From: Collinsella aerofaciens
Lineage (GTDB): Bacteria > Actinomycetota > Coriobacteriia > Coriobacteriales > Coriobacteriaceae
Direction of reading: 5' to 3'
DNA: 64,000 nt
Assembly: GCF_028209885.1 (NCBI RefSeq)
Contig: NZ_JAQLEM010000006.1
Span: 1 to 64,000, forward strand
Position numbers and translations under genes: made by a program. The notes beneath the pieces are model-generated. The model was not told the DNA's origin. It saw only the letters and a program-made list of their open reading frames with translations, and made no database searches. Position 1 is the first letter of the stretch. Each line of letters opens with the position of its first letter. This document shows positions 44,501 through 52,012 of the stretch, in pieces.

Positions 44501-45120
44501 CGCTCCAGTGGTCGCAGCTGACGGGCGATTTCCTTATTGATGTCGCGGGCACGCGTCAGATGCTCGTCCATCGACTTAATCTTTTTGAGCGCACGCTCCT
44601 TGCGGCGCTTGTGCTTGGAGATGCCGGCGGCCTCCTCGATGAGGGCGCGGCGCTCCTCGGGGCGGCTCTGCAAAATGGCGTCGAGCTTGCCCTGGCTGAT
44701 GATGGAATGCGTATCCTTGCCCAGGCCCGAATCGTGCAGGATGTCCTGAATGTCCATCAGGCGGCACGGACTCGAGTTGATGAGGTACTCGCTTTCGCCC
44801 GAGCGATACATGCGACGGGTGATGGCGACTTCGTCAAAATCGACGGGCAGCATATGGTCCGAGTTATCGAGCACCAGCGTGACCTCGGCGACACCCACCG
44901 GCTTGCGCGCTGACGAGCCCGAGAAGATGACGTCCTCCATGGCCTGGCCGCGCAGCTGCTTGGCGCTCTGCTCGCCCAGGACCCACAGAATTGAGTCGGA
45001 GATGTTCGATTTTCCCGAGCCGTTGGGACCGACGATGACGGTCAGGCCCGGCTCAAACGTCATATGGGCGCGGTCGGCAAACGACTTGAACCCTTTGAGC
45101 GTGAGGGACTTGAGATACAC
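41584..45120 (-). CDS. smc: Chromosome segregation protein SMC
   Basis: This 1178-aa condensin ATPase is of normal length. The N-terminal Walker A is VGPNGSGKSNISDS. Long coiled coils run at about 170-500 and 680-1010, broken by a hinge at about 515-660. The C-terminal head has signature LMSGGEKSLTALALLFA and Walker B VPFYVLDEVEAALDD. It acts with ScpAB (not in this window) to organise and segregate the chromosome. rnc is 10 nt upstream and ftsY overlaps downstream. Confidence 0.97.
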   Translation of the reverse strand: MYLKSLTLKGFKSFADRAHMTFEPGLTVIVGPNGSGKSNISDSILWVLGEQSAKQLRGQAMEDVIFSGSSARKPVGVAEVTLVLDNSDHMLPVDFDEVAITRRMYRSGESEYLINSSPCRLMDIQDILHDSGLGKDTHSIISQGKLDAILQSRPEERRALIEEAAGISKHKRRKERALKKIKSMDEHLTRARDINKEIARQLRPLERQVDRARKYKELSSRANELTQMLAVDELRSLQSQWNDLESRSKEGAAELELAQYRLGEKERELEKLQVMLEEKGLFVGDLGEQRRHMQDVVGRINSDMRLLEEKGHNMVSRLSDMRGQISSSEHQRRRVVEELEDARAQLEEVTGAHMQAQEDVDAAGPAAAELHERRVALDNQISQLTRELRDVQRVADNAALELAKVKDSLSNAEVEDNMYASRLEQIDEQLEEVTASLESRRDRAEELEGALEEARQAQVDAREATETARAALKDLRARESEARNKLSEVRSELASQKKLDARMADSSPLVSRLVGALGDDVSGRLGDVLEAPRELEGLVEQLLAGDIDALLFDDAAALERAGRAALDQKKASGEALLVARGVSSSAAAEAAAGSRLVDRLSVRAGYGPIVEALLGGYYVVDDLAAALAAPVIDGVTYVTPDGARVSCGGLVRVGLDAGEASGALERKRRIRELEGLEPDLAAVFEHVSDQVVEANAAVEEARVAEGDAAGEIARLEGERRSLLSEIGRLEQSANNAEVERVRISKRREQAAEAVRAARPRVDEVTRSRDEARAQASDLGLQIAEANDELDRVCRDDSEAAGKLADAKVRLAQTSERLRSLKGRVPDLEHRLEGIDRRIRGTRQASRSLELLRLRVDPMHERYSALLERASDWAARLRDQASLEEADSASLKKTIEDAKAEVARAKERVDTASATQNEFKVAHGKLEVQVEAAIKAITADGTTVLEEALMLPAPTDRDAAERELNQLVRQINNLGPVNQVAMEEYEQLKRRADYIEEQLADLESARKALTKITVAIDRKMRKAFLVTFEKVDANFREIFAMLFPGGQAHLEMTDPEHPAETGIEVVAQPRGKRITKMMLMSGGEKSLTALALLFAVYRTRTVPFYVLDEVEAALDDANLSKLIGALDVLRSDTQLLVISHQRRTMEDADVLYGVSMQADGVSRVVSQKLDRETGKVVNA

Positions 45121-45130
45121 GGTTCCTCGC

Positions 45131-45856
45131 TTACACGTGCTTCTTGTTGAGAATCACGCCATTGGTGGTGTAACCCATACGGTCGAGCGCCTCGAGCGCG
45201 GCGGCTCCCTCGGCTTCCTTCTTAGAGGAACCGGTGCCGCGACCCTGACGAATGCCATCAATCAACACCACGGCGGTAAAGGTGGGCGCATGCGCCGGAC
45301 CCTCGGATCCGACCAGCTTATACGCCGGAGGCTCGTGGCCGTCGGCCTGCACGCACTCCTGCAAAAACGACTTGGGGTTCGCAGGGTGTTCGGCACGCTC
45401 GGAAGCCAAGTGCGGCTTAAGCGTACGGTGAATAAACTCCGCCGCGGCATCCCAACCAGCATCCAGGTACAGCGCGCCAACGAGCGACTCATAGACGTTC
45501 TCAAGCGCCGAATGCAGGCCGCGTGCGCCCGTACCGGTCTCGGAGGCACCAAAGATGATGATGTCGTCGATACCCAGCTCGTGGGACACTTCCGACAACG
45601 TGGCGCCCGAGACGAGCGACACCTTCAGGCGGGTGAGCTTGCCCTCATCAAACTCGGGATAGGACTCAAAGAGCGAGCGGGCAACCACGGCGCCCAAAAT
45701 GGAATCACCCAAAAACTCAAGGCGCTCGTAGCTTGCCGAGACTGGCTGGCCTTCGACAGCCGAAGGATGCGTGAGGGCTGCGCGCAGCAGCACCTTGTCA
45801 TTGAACTCGTGGCCCAAAATCTCCTGGGCGCGCGTAAGTCGTTCGGATAAAGCCAA
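45131..45856 (-). CDS. rnc: Ribonuclease III
   Basis: This 241-aa endonuclease cuts double-stranded RNA, including rRNA precursors. The catalytic domain (about 1-150) carries the signature YERLEFLGDSILGAVVA and the second metal-site Glu in ALENVYESLVGALYLD. The double-stranded RNA-binding domain (about 158-228) ends with GTGSSKKEAEGAAALEAL. It sits in the classical acpP-rnc-smc-ftsY order, 3 nt after acpP. Confidence 0.96.
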   Translation of the reverse strand: MALSERLTRAQEILGHEFNDKVLLRAALTHPSAVEGQPVSASYERLEFLGDSILGAVVARSLFESYPEFDEGKLTRLKVSLVSGATLSEVSHELGIDDIIIFGASETGTGARGLHSALENVYESLVGALYLDAGWDAAAEFIHRTLKPHLASERAEHPANPKSFLQECVQADGHEPPAYKLVGSEGPAHAPTFTAVVLIDGIRQGRGTGSSKKEAEGAAALEALDRMGYTTNGVILNKKHV

Positions 45857-45859
45857 GAC

Positions 45860-46102
45860 TTAGGCCTCCTTGGCAGCTTCGATAGCGTCGACGGCGTCGG
45901 CGACAGAGTTGAGCGAGAGCAGGGTCTCATCATCGATTTCGAGATCGAACTCGTCCTCGATAGCCGTAACCAGCTGCAGGCGCTCGAGCGAGTTGGCATC
46001 GAGGTCGTCAAAGGTGGTCTCATCGCTAATTTCGGCAACATCGACGCCCAGAACGTCAGCAGTGACCTCGGCGATCTTGTCGAAGATTTCGGAGCGGTCC
46101 AT
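45860..46102 (-). CDS. acpP: Acyl carrier protein
   Basis: This 80-aa acidic four-helix protein carries acyl chains in fatty-acid synthesis. The phosphopantetheine attachment Ser lies in FDDLDANSLERLQLV (NSL instead of the usual DSL). The ATG follows GAGAGGAAG. Upstream, toward plsX, lies a perfect 22-bp palindrome. The longer open frame upstream would read through that palindrome and is unlikely to be coding. Confidence 0.95.
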   Translation of the reverse strand: MDRSEIFDKIAEVTADVLGVDVAEISDETTFDDLDANSLERLQLVTAIEDEFDLEIDDETLLSLNSVADAVDAIEAAKEA

Positions 46103-46138
46103 AGCGCTTCCTCTCATAGTGCATGAATACCAAAAGAA

Positions 46139-46160
46139 TGGTACCGCCCGGGCGGTACCA
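46139..46160. promoter_or_regulatory. Perfect 22-bp palindrome between plsX and acpP
   Basis: The sequence is two GGTACC sites flanking GCCCGGGC, with T and A at the ends, self-complementary with no loop. It lies 37 nt upstream of the acpP start in the gap to plsX. The absence of a loop argues for a dimeric-regulator operator rather than a terminator. A fatty-acid-responsive repressor would suit the location, but no regulator is identified. Confidence 0.55.
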
Positions 46161-46216
46161 AGACACGGTTCTGATTCTACCCCACGACGCACGCCCCGAG
46201 GCGCATAACGCCGCTG

Positions 46217-47236
46217 TTATAAAACGATGCCGTCCATGGAGTTGGCGACGTTCTCGACCAGTCCGGCACGAACGGCCTCAGCCGCGGCGAGTGTGCCGTT
46301 TTTGACGGCCTCGACCGACGTGGCGCCGTGGCCGATCAAGACCACACCGCGCAGGCCCAGCAGGATGGCGCCGCCCTTGGCATCGCCAGAGAGCTTAGCC
46401 TTAATCTCGCGCATCTGCTTTTTGATGAGCAGCGCGGCGATCTTGGTGCCGAGCGAGGACATAAAGGCGCCTTTGAGCTCCTGCAGCAAAAACTTGGCAG
46501 CGCCCTCGGTAGCCTTGAGAGCGATATTACCCGACATGCCGTCGGCAACAACGACATCGAAATTGCCCGAGGTGAGGTCGGTGCCTTCGCAGTTGCCCAC
46601 AAAGCCCGGAACTGCGGCCTTCATAGCAGGGAAACAGGCCTTGGTAAAGTTGGAGCCCTTCTCGTCCTCGGTGCCATTGGCGAGCAGGCCTACGCGGGGA
46701 TGCTCAATGCCCAAGACGACGCGCGCATAGGCGCTGCCCATCTGCGCAAAGCGCACCATATCGTCAACCTCGACATCGGGGTTGGCACCCATGTCGCACA
46801 GCACCGTCAGACCGCCGGCACGATTGGGCAGCGCATTGGTCAGGCACGGACGCACCGGTTGCTTCTTACCCTCGGCCATATATCGAAACGGCGTGACGTA
46901 GGCGGTCGCGGCAGCCGTCATGGCGCCGGTAGAGCCGGCGGAGAAGAACGCGTCCGCGTTGCCCTTCTTAATGACGCGGCAAGAAAGCACGATCGACGAC
47001 TTACGCTTGGTCATCACGGCGCGAATGGGATCGTCGTCCATGGCGATAACGTCGGGTGCCTCCAGGGCCTCGACGCGCGCATGGGAGGCGGCAAAGGGAT
47101 TGACGATTTCGGCGGGACCGGCAGCCAGGACCTCAATATCCTGATCAGCTGCCAGGGCAGCCTCAATACCGTCGAGGACAACCTGCGGCTTCTCGTCTCC
47201 ACCCACAACGTCTACACAAACGCGAACGTTACTCAT
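46217..47236 (-). CDS. plsX: Phosphate acyltransferase PlsX
   Basis: PlsX converts acyl-ACP to acyl-phosphate for PlsY in phospholipid synthesis. The protein is 339 aa. VDVVGGDEKPQVVLDG near the start, FSAGSTGAMTAAAT, CDMGANPDVEVDDMV and VADGMSGNIALKATEGAAK are conserved. The DVVGGD replaces the commoner DAMGGD. The ATG at 47236 is preferred over 47242 because AAGGAG is then about 7 nt upstream. rpmF-plsX-acpP order is typical; a terminator precedes the ribosome site. Confidence 0.93.
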   Translation of the reverse strand: MSNVRVCVDVVGGDEKPQVVLDGIEAALAADQDIEVLAAGPAEIVNPFAASHARVEALEAPDVIAMDDDPIRAVMTKRKSSIVLSCRVIKKGNADAFFSAGSTGAMTAAATAYVTPFRYMAEGKKQPVRPCLTNALPNRAGGLTVLCDMGANPDVEVDDMVRFAQMGSAYARVVLGIEHPRVGLLANGTEDEKGSNFTKACFPAMKAAVPGFVGNCEGTDLTSGNFDVVVADGMSGNIALKATEGAAKFLLQELKGAFMSSLGTKIAALLIKKQMREIKAKLSGDAKGGAILLGLRGVVLIGHGATSVEAVKNGTLAAAEAVRAGLVENVANSMDGIVL

Positions 47237-47253
47237 ATACATGCTCCTTATAC

Positions 47254-47283
47254 AAAAATGGCCGACTCATTGAGCCGGCCATT
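47254..47283 (-). terminator. Terminator between rpmF and plsX
   Basis: On the minus strand AATGGCCG (47283-47276) pairs with CGGCCATT (47264-47257), with inner CTCA/TGAG pairing across the loop, followed by TTTTTGTAT. The T run directly abuts the plsX ribosome site. Read-through or partial termination would set plsX output relative to rpmF. Confidence 0.7.
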
Positions 47284-47323
47284 GTGGTTCCATTTGGAAC
47301 GGCATCGCATCCAGAGTATACCG

Positions 47324-47503
47324 TTACTCGGTAACGATAACCTCGCGGTCCTTGTAGAAACCGCAGCTGGGGCACACGTGGTGCGGAAGCTTAACAGCGC
47401 CGCAACGGGGGCACGTGGACTGAGCCGCAGCCGAGATCTTCATGTTGGCGGAACGACGGGTGTGAGTGCGGATACGACCCTGCTTTTGTTTAGGTACGGG
47501 CAT
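47324..47503 (-). CDS. rpmF: 50S ribosomal protein L32
   Basis: This 59-aa basic protein starts MPVPKQKQGRIRTHTRRS. It has a zinc ribbon of two CxxC pairs, CPRCGAVKLPHHVCPSCG, and ends YKDREVIVTE, a full L32. The presence of all four cysteines makes it the zinc-binding (C+) form. The ATG follows AAGGTCACT. It lies 64 nt past the yceD stop, the usual yceD-rpmF-plsX order. Confidence 0.97.
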   Translation of the reverse strand: MPVPKQKQGRIRTHTRRSANMKISAAAQSTCPRCGAVKLPHHVCPSCGFYKDREVIVTE

Positions 47504-47567
47504 AGTGACCTTCCTTATGAACTATCCAGTGTGGCGATTACGCGCAAGTAGCGATACTACCACAGTT

Positions 47568-48122
47568 TTACTCATCAAGCTTGAGATTCTTCAATGCTGC
47601 AAATGGATTTTCCGTGGCTTCGGCCCATTCGGCCTCGGCTCGGGCAGCACAATCGCATTGCTCCACGTTGAGATTGCAACCGCAAGTGGGGCACAGACCG
47701 CGACAATCGGGCTTGCAGAGCACCACAAACGGCGTGTCCATAACGACCGCGTCATTGATGGGCTCACCCAGATCGACGATACGGTCCTCACCCAGAAGCT
47801 CGTAGCCGTCCTCGTAGGCCTCGGGATCCTCGGGCTCCTCAAAGAGGTAGAACTCCTCGATCTCTCCGGCGATATCAAACGAGGCGGGCTCCAGGCAACG
47901 GTCGCACTCACCGGTGGCGTGCGCGCGGACCATGCCCGTGAGCAAGACACCGGTACCGGCATTGGTAAAGACAACGTCGTAGTCGATGCCGTCCTGAAGC
48001 TGGTACTCCTTCTCGCCCACCGTGTAGGTGGCGACATCGACCTTACCGGTCAGCGGATACGAATCTCCAGGAAACTCGAGCTGCTCGGAAAGATCGACGG
48101 TAACGCTCGGGAACTCAGCCAT
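47568..48122 (-). CDS. yceD: YceD/DUF177 family protein
   Basis: This 184-aa protein has the DUF177 pattern ECDRCLEP followed by an acidic middle and a cysteine-rich CKPDCRGLCPTCGCNLN. YceD is nearly always next to rpmF and is implicated in 23S rRNA maturation or stability in plants and E. coli. The ATG at 48122 overlaps the stop of the upstream coiled-coil gene (TAATG). Confidence 0.88.
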   Translation of the reverse strand: MAEFPSVTVDLSEQLEFPGDSYPLTGKVDVATYTVGEKEYQLQDGIDYDVVFTNAGTGVLLTGMVRAHATGECDRCLEPASFDIAGEIEEFYLFEEPEDPEAYEDGYELLGEDRIVDLGEPINDAVVMDTPFVVLCKPDCRGLCPTCGCNLNVEQCDCAARAEAEWAEATENPFAALKNLKLDE

Positions 48123-48619
48123 TACCACTGACCATTCTGTTGGGCGGCACCCTCGTTGAGCTGCTGACGGCAACGGGTAACGGTGCCGGTCAGGCTCTTG
48201 AGGTTCTCCTCCAGGTGCGTAAAGACCTGCTCTGCGTAGTCCTCGGCAGCATAACGCGTCTCGCGCTCGTACTGCTGGGCACGATCGCGGATGTCGTCGG
48301 CCTGCTGCTGCGCAAGACGGACGATCTCCTGCTCACCGGCAATGGTGAGGGCCTGCTGCTGAGCGTCGGCGATGATGGAATCGGCCTGAGCGGCGGCGGA
48401 AGCCATAAGCTCCTCGCGCTCCTTAAGGATACGGCGGGACTTCTGCCACTCCTCGGGATAGCTCATGCGGATCTCGTCGAGGATGTTGAAGAACACGTCG
48501 GCGTCGATGACCTTGAACTGAGCGTTCTTGCCGAAAGGCGGCTTGGCTTCCTCGATCAGCCCTTCGAGCTCATCGACCAAGCTGACGATCCTATCGCCAG
48601 GAAAATTCTCGCCCGGCAT
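48122..48619 (-). CDS. Coiled-coil protein, DivIVA/ATP-synthase-like helical
   Basis: This 165-aa, almost entirely helical protein has an N-terminal IVSLVDELEGLIEEAKPPF segment. A conserved-looking VIDADVFFNILDEIRMSYPEEW block resembles that in actinobacterial coiled-coil proteins found near coaD. A long Ala/Gln-rich coiled coil follows (about 60-150). It may take part in cell division or envelope assembly, but there is no firm family assignment. The start follows AAAGGAG. Confidence 0.65.
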   Translation of the reverse strand: MPGENFPGDRIVSLVDELEGLIEEAKPPFGKNAQFKVIDADVFFNILDEIRMSYPEEWQKSRRILKEREELMASAAAQADSIIADAQQQALTIAGEQEIVRLAQQQADDIRDRAQQYERETRYAAEDYAEQVFTHLEENLKSLTGTVTRCRQQLNEGAAQQNGQW

Positions 48620-48687
48620 CCGGTCTCCTTTCATAGGTAACATATCATCGTGCTAGTTTACCACATGCCACCAGGCAATAAAAAACG

Positions 48688-49185
48688 TCACGAAAAGCGA
48701 TGTCTGAGCGCTTCAACCACGTTGGACGGGACAAACGTCGATACATCGCTGCCGAGCGAGGCGATCTGGCGAACGACCGAGCTCGAGATATAGCCGTACT
48801 GCGGCGCACTCATGACAAAGATGGACTCCAGCTCGTTATCCAAGCGGTAGTTGAGGTCGGCCTGCTGCAGCTCATACTCAAAGTCGGTCATGGCGCGCAG
48901 ACCCTTGACCACGGCCCCCGCCCCCTGATCACGAGCGAAGTCGACCAAGAGGCCAGTAAAGGGCAGGACCTCGACGCCATCGATATCACCGAGTGCTTCA
49001 CGGGCCAGCGCCACGCGTTCATCGAGCGTAAACGTGGTGCCCACACCGTATTTGCCCTGCGACTCGGCAACGGCCACGATCACACTGGGAAAAATGCGGC
49101 GGGCGCGGCGGATGACGTCGATATGGCCAAACGTGATGGGATCGAAGGTACCCGGAACGATGACGCGGTTAATGGTGTCACTCAT
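48688..49185 (-). CDS. coaD: Phosphopantetheine adenylyltransferase
   Basis: CoaD makes dephospho-CoA from phosphopantetheine and ATP. The 165-aa protein is the normal length. The nucleotidyltransferase motif is PGTFDPITFGHIDVI, with VVKGLRAMTDFEYELQ and the C-terminal ISSSVVRQIASLG. The start at 49185 follows AGGGGG and overlaps the rsmD stop by 8 nt. The rsmD-coaD pair is standard. Confidence 0.95.
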   Translation of the reverse strand: MSDTINRVIVPGTFDPITFGHIDVIRRARRIFPSVIVAVAESQGKYGVGTTFTLDERVALAREALGDIDGVEVLPFTGLLVDFARDQGAGAVVKGLRAMTDFEYELQQADLNYRLDNELESIFVMSAPQYGYISSSVVRQIASLGSDVSTFVPSNVVEALRHRFS

Positions 49186-49828
49186 GGGCATCCCCCTGAA
49201 ACGTCGTGCCGTCGCTGTCATCGGCATCGGTGGCGGTATCGTCATCCTCGCCCTCGCCGACCCAACGGAGCAGGTCGACCGAGGTGATGCCATAGCGTTT
49301 CTCACGCACGGTTACAAAGCCGGCAGGATGTGCACCCGCGTCGGCGGCAGCATGCTCAAACAGAGCATAGGCACCCGGGGTGAGCAGACCCTGCTGGGCC
49401 AGGTTCTGCAGCAGCTCGTCGACCGGCTTGGCACCAAAAGCATAGGGCGGGTCGAGCAAGACCAGATCAAAGGGGCCGCCCGGTACACGACCGCGCGAGG
49501 CACTCGCCAGCATGTCACCCGTGACCACGCGCCAACGCGCACGGTCACGGGAGAGCGACTCGATATTCTTGGTAATGAGCCGCGCGGCGTTGCGATCGAT
49601 CTCAAACGTCGTGAGCGAGCGGGCCCCACGAGAGAGCATCTCTAACCCTAAGGCACCGGAGCCGCCAAAGGCGTCCAGCACACGGACCTCGTCCAGATCG
49701 AAGTCGAATGCCGACATGACCATAGATGCGCATGCCTCGCGCACGCGATCGGTCGTGGGGCGGGTAACATCGCGACCACGGGGCTCCTCGATCTTACGAC
49801 CGCGCCATTCGCCGCCGATGATTCTCAT
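49178..49828 (-). CDS. rsmD: 16S rRNA m2G966 methyltransferase RsmD
   Basis: This 216-aa SAM-dependent methyltransferase has GEWRGRKI at the N-terminus, the SAM motif LDAFGGSGALGLEMLSRGA, and the catalytic DPPY in LVLLDPPYAFG. The last 25 residues are acidic and extra. Its start overlaps the recG stop by 4 nt. Confidence 0.93.
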   Translation of the reverse strand: MRIIGGEWRGRKIEEPRGRDVTRPTTDRVREACASMVMSAFDFDLDEVRVLDAFGGSGALGLEMLSRGARSLTTFEIDRNAARLITKNIESLSRDRARWRVVTGDMLASASRGRVPGGPFDLVLLDPPYAFGAKPVDELLQNLAQQGLLTPGAYALFEHAAADAGAHPAGFVTVREKRYGITSVDLLRWVGEGEDDDTATDADDSDGTTFQGDAHE

Positions 49829-52002
49829 CCTCCGCTGACCTCCTTAAATATGTGTCGATATCGCATGGCGACCGCATCGCGCAGAGGGCGCGTCGCCACA
49901 GAGTCAAGGTTGCAAGCATACCGCAAGAGCTCGACCGCGTCCAAATGGGCCCACTCGATCAGCTCCTCGTCGGCATCCAGGTCGACAAAGCGCAGGGTCA
50001 CACCGCCATGCTGACGGTACCCCAGGATTTCGCCCTCGTGGCGCAGACGCAGGTCCATCTGGGCGAGCGTAAAGCCATCCGAGCTTTTTTCAAGCGATTG
50101 CAGACGATCTTGCGCCGCCGATGCGCCGCCGTTGCCCTTGGAGTGCGTCATGACCAGGCACGTGCCCGACACGCCGCCACGGCCCACGCGGCCTCGCAGC
50201 TGGTGCAGGGCAGCCAAACCAAAGCGCTCGCCGTTTTCGATGACCATGACGGTGGCGTTGGGCACGTCAACGCCCACCTCGACCACCGTAGTCGAGACGA
50301 GCACGTCAATCTCGCCACGCTTGAAGGCGTCGATCACGCGGTCCTTCTCCCCCGCTGGCATACGGCCGTGAAGGCGCTCGATGGCAAGACCCGGCAACGC
50401 CAGACGCAGGCGATCGAGCTCGGTCGCCGTATCGTGAAGCGGCACGGGGACCGTCACGCGGCCCTCGTCGTCGCGGGCAATACCGGGCACGTCTTCCAGC
50501 TCATCGGCCGAGTCACTCGGCTCCACGAGCGGGCAAATCACGTAGGCTTGCTGCCCCTTCTCGTGCGCCTCGCGAATGGCGCCATAGGCGAGGTCACGGC
50601 TCGACTCGGTGAGCACGCGTGTCGTCACGCCAGCACCAGGGACGGGCCGATGGCGGATGATACTCGTGTCCAGATCGCCGTAGACCGAAAGCGCCAGCGT
50701 ACGCGGGATGGGCGTTGCCGTCATAACGAGCAGATCGGCACCGGGGCCCTTCGCGCGCAGGGCGTTGCGCTGGCCTACGCCAAAGCGGTGTTGCTCGTCG
50801 ATGACAACAAGCGACAGATGCTTGAACGTAACGTCATCCGAAAGGACCGCATGGGTGCCAAAGAGGACATCGAGCTCGCCGGACTGCAGCTGCTCATGGA
50901 TCCGCTCGCGCTCGGCCGCCGGAGTGGCACCCGTCAGTAGCGCCCACGTTATACCGGCCTGAGAGAGCAAGGGGCCGGTCTTATCAGCATATTGGCGCGC
51001 CAGCACGCCCGTGGGCGCCATAGCGCAGGCCTGCGTGCCGCTATCGGCAGCCACAGCCAGCGCACAGGCGGCAACGGCGGTCTTACCGGTACCGACATCG
51101 CCCAGCAGCAGACGGTTCATCACGCGCCCGCCATCGCACATGTCATGCAGGATGTCTTGGAATGCGGCCTCCTGCTCGTCGCTCAGCGAAAACGGAAGGG
51201 CCTGTTTAAGCGCGCCCAGATGCTCGCCCGCGATGTGGGCATAGGGCACCACATCGACCAGGCCGCCGTCGTTGCGCAGACGCAGCGCCAGCTGCAGGTA
51301 GAGGCACTCCTCGTAGGCAAGACGCCGGCGTGCGATGTCGCGCTCAGCCATGCTCGAGGGAAAGTGGATCGAACGCAACGCGCGGGCATTGCTCATGAGC
51401 TTCCGCTTTGCGCGCAGCGGCGCGGGAATCGGATCGAACGGATTGCCGACGACCTCGAGCGCGCCGCTTACGATGCGGCGCATCCACGCCTGGCTCACGC
51501 CATCGCTCACGTAATGGACCGGCAGAATGGTACCTGCGGCGCGCCCGTCCTCGAGCTTTTCAAAGTGGGGCGAGGCCATCTGCTTAAAACCGTAGGCAAA
51601 CTCGACCTTGCCCATCACGGCCAGGCGGTCGCCCTGCTTAAGCTGCTGGGCAATCCAGGGCTGGCGGAAAAAGGCGACCTGTAGCACGCCCGTCTCGTCA
51701 ACAAGTGAGACCTCGGTCACCTGCATGCGCGGGCGCGGCTGCTTTTGGACGATACGGTCGACCGTGGCGATGATGGTGCACACGGTACCGATGGGCGCCA
51801 TCTCGATGGACCACGAACGGGTAAAGTCGAGGTATCGATGAGGGATATGGAGAAGGAGGTCCCCCACCGTCCGAATTCCCAGACGGCGAAGGGCCTCCTC
51901 ACGTTTACCCGAAACATATTTGAGTCGCGCGATATCCTCGTCGAGCGCATTGCTCTGGGCAAAGCGCTCCGAGACGCGCGGCACGGAGCACAGCTCGGAC
52001 AT
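49825..52002 (-). CDS. recG: ATP-dependent DNA helicase RecG
   Basis: This 725-aa SF2 helicase remodels stalled forks and Holliday junctions. The wedge/OB domain (about 50-200) includes a TVDRIVQKQPRPR region. Helicase motif I is LLGDVGTGKTAVA, motif II is VIDEQHRFG (DEQH box), motif III is TATPIPRTLA, and motif VI is QLRGRVGRG. Length and motifs are complete. Confidence 0.96.
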   Translation of the reverse strand: MSELCSVPRVSERFAQSNALDEDIARLKYVSGKREEALRRLGIRTVGDLLLHIPHRYLDFTRSWSIEMAPIGTVCTIIATVDRIVQKQPRPRMQVTEVSLVDETGVLQVAFFRQPWIAQQLKQGDRLAVMGKVEFAYGFKQMASPHFEKLEDGRAAGTILPVHYVSDGVSQAWMRRIVSGALEVVGNPFDPIPAPLRAKRKLMSNARALRSIHFPSSMAERDIARRRLAYEECLYLQLALRLRNDGGLVDVVPYAHIAGEHLGALKQALPFSLSDEQEAAFQDILHDMCDGGRVMNRLLLGDVGTGKTAVAACALAVAADSGTQACAMAPTGVLARQYADKTGPLLSQAGITWALLTGATPAAERERIHEQLQSGELDVLFGTHAVLSDDVTFKHLSLVVIDEQHRFGVGQRNALRAKGPGADLLVMTATPIPRTLALSVYGDLDTSIIRHRPVPGAGVTTRVLTESSRDLAYGAIREAHEKGQQAYVICPLVEPSDSADELEDVPGIARDDEGRVTVPVPLHDTATELDRLRLALPGLAIERLHGRMPAGEKDRVIDAFKRGEIDVLVSTTVVEVGVDVPNATVMVIENGERFGLAALHQLRGRVGRGGVSGTCLVMTHSKGNGGASAAQDRLQSLEKSSDGFTLAQMDLRLRHEGEILGYRQHGGVTLRFVDLDADEELIEWAHLDAVELLRYACNLDSVATRPLRDAVAMRYRHIFKEVSGG

Positions 52003-52012
52003 GGGCAGTTGC

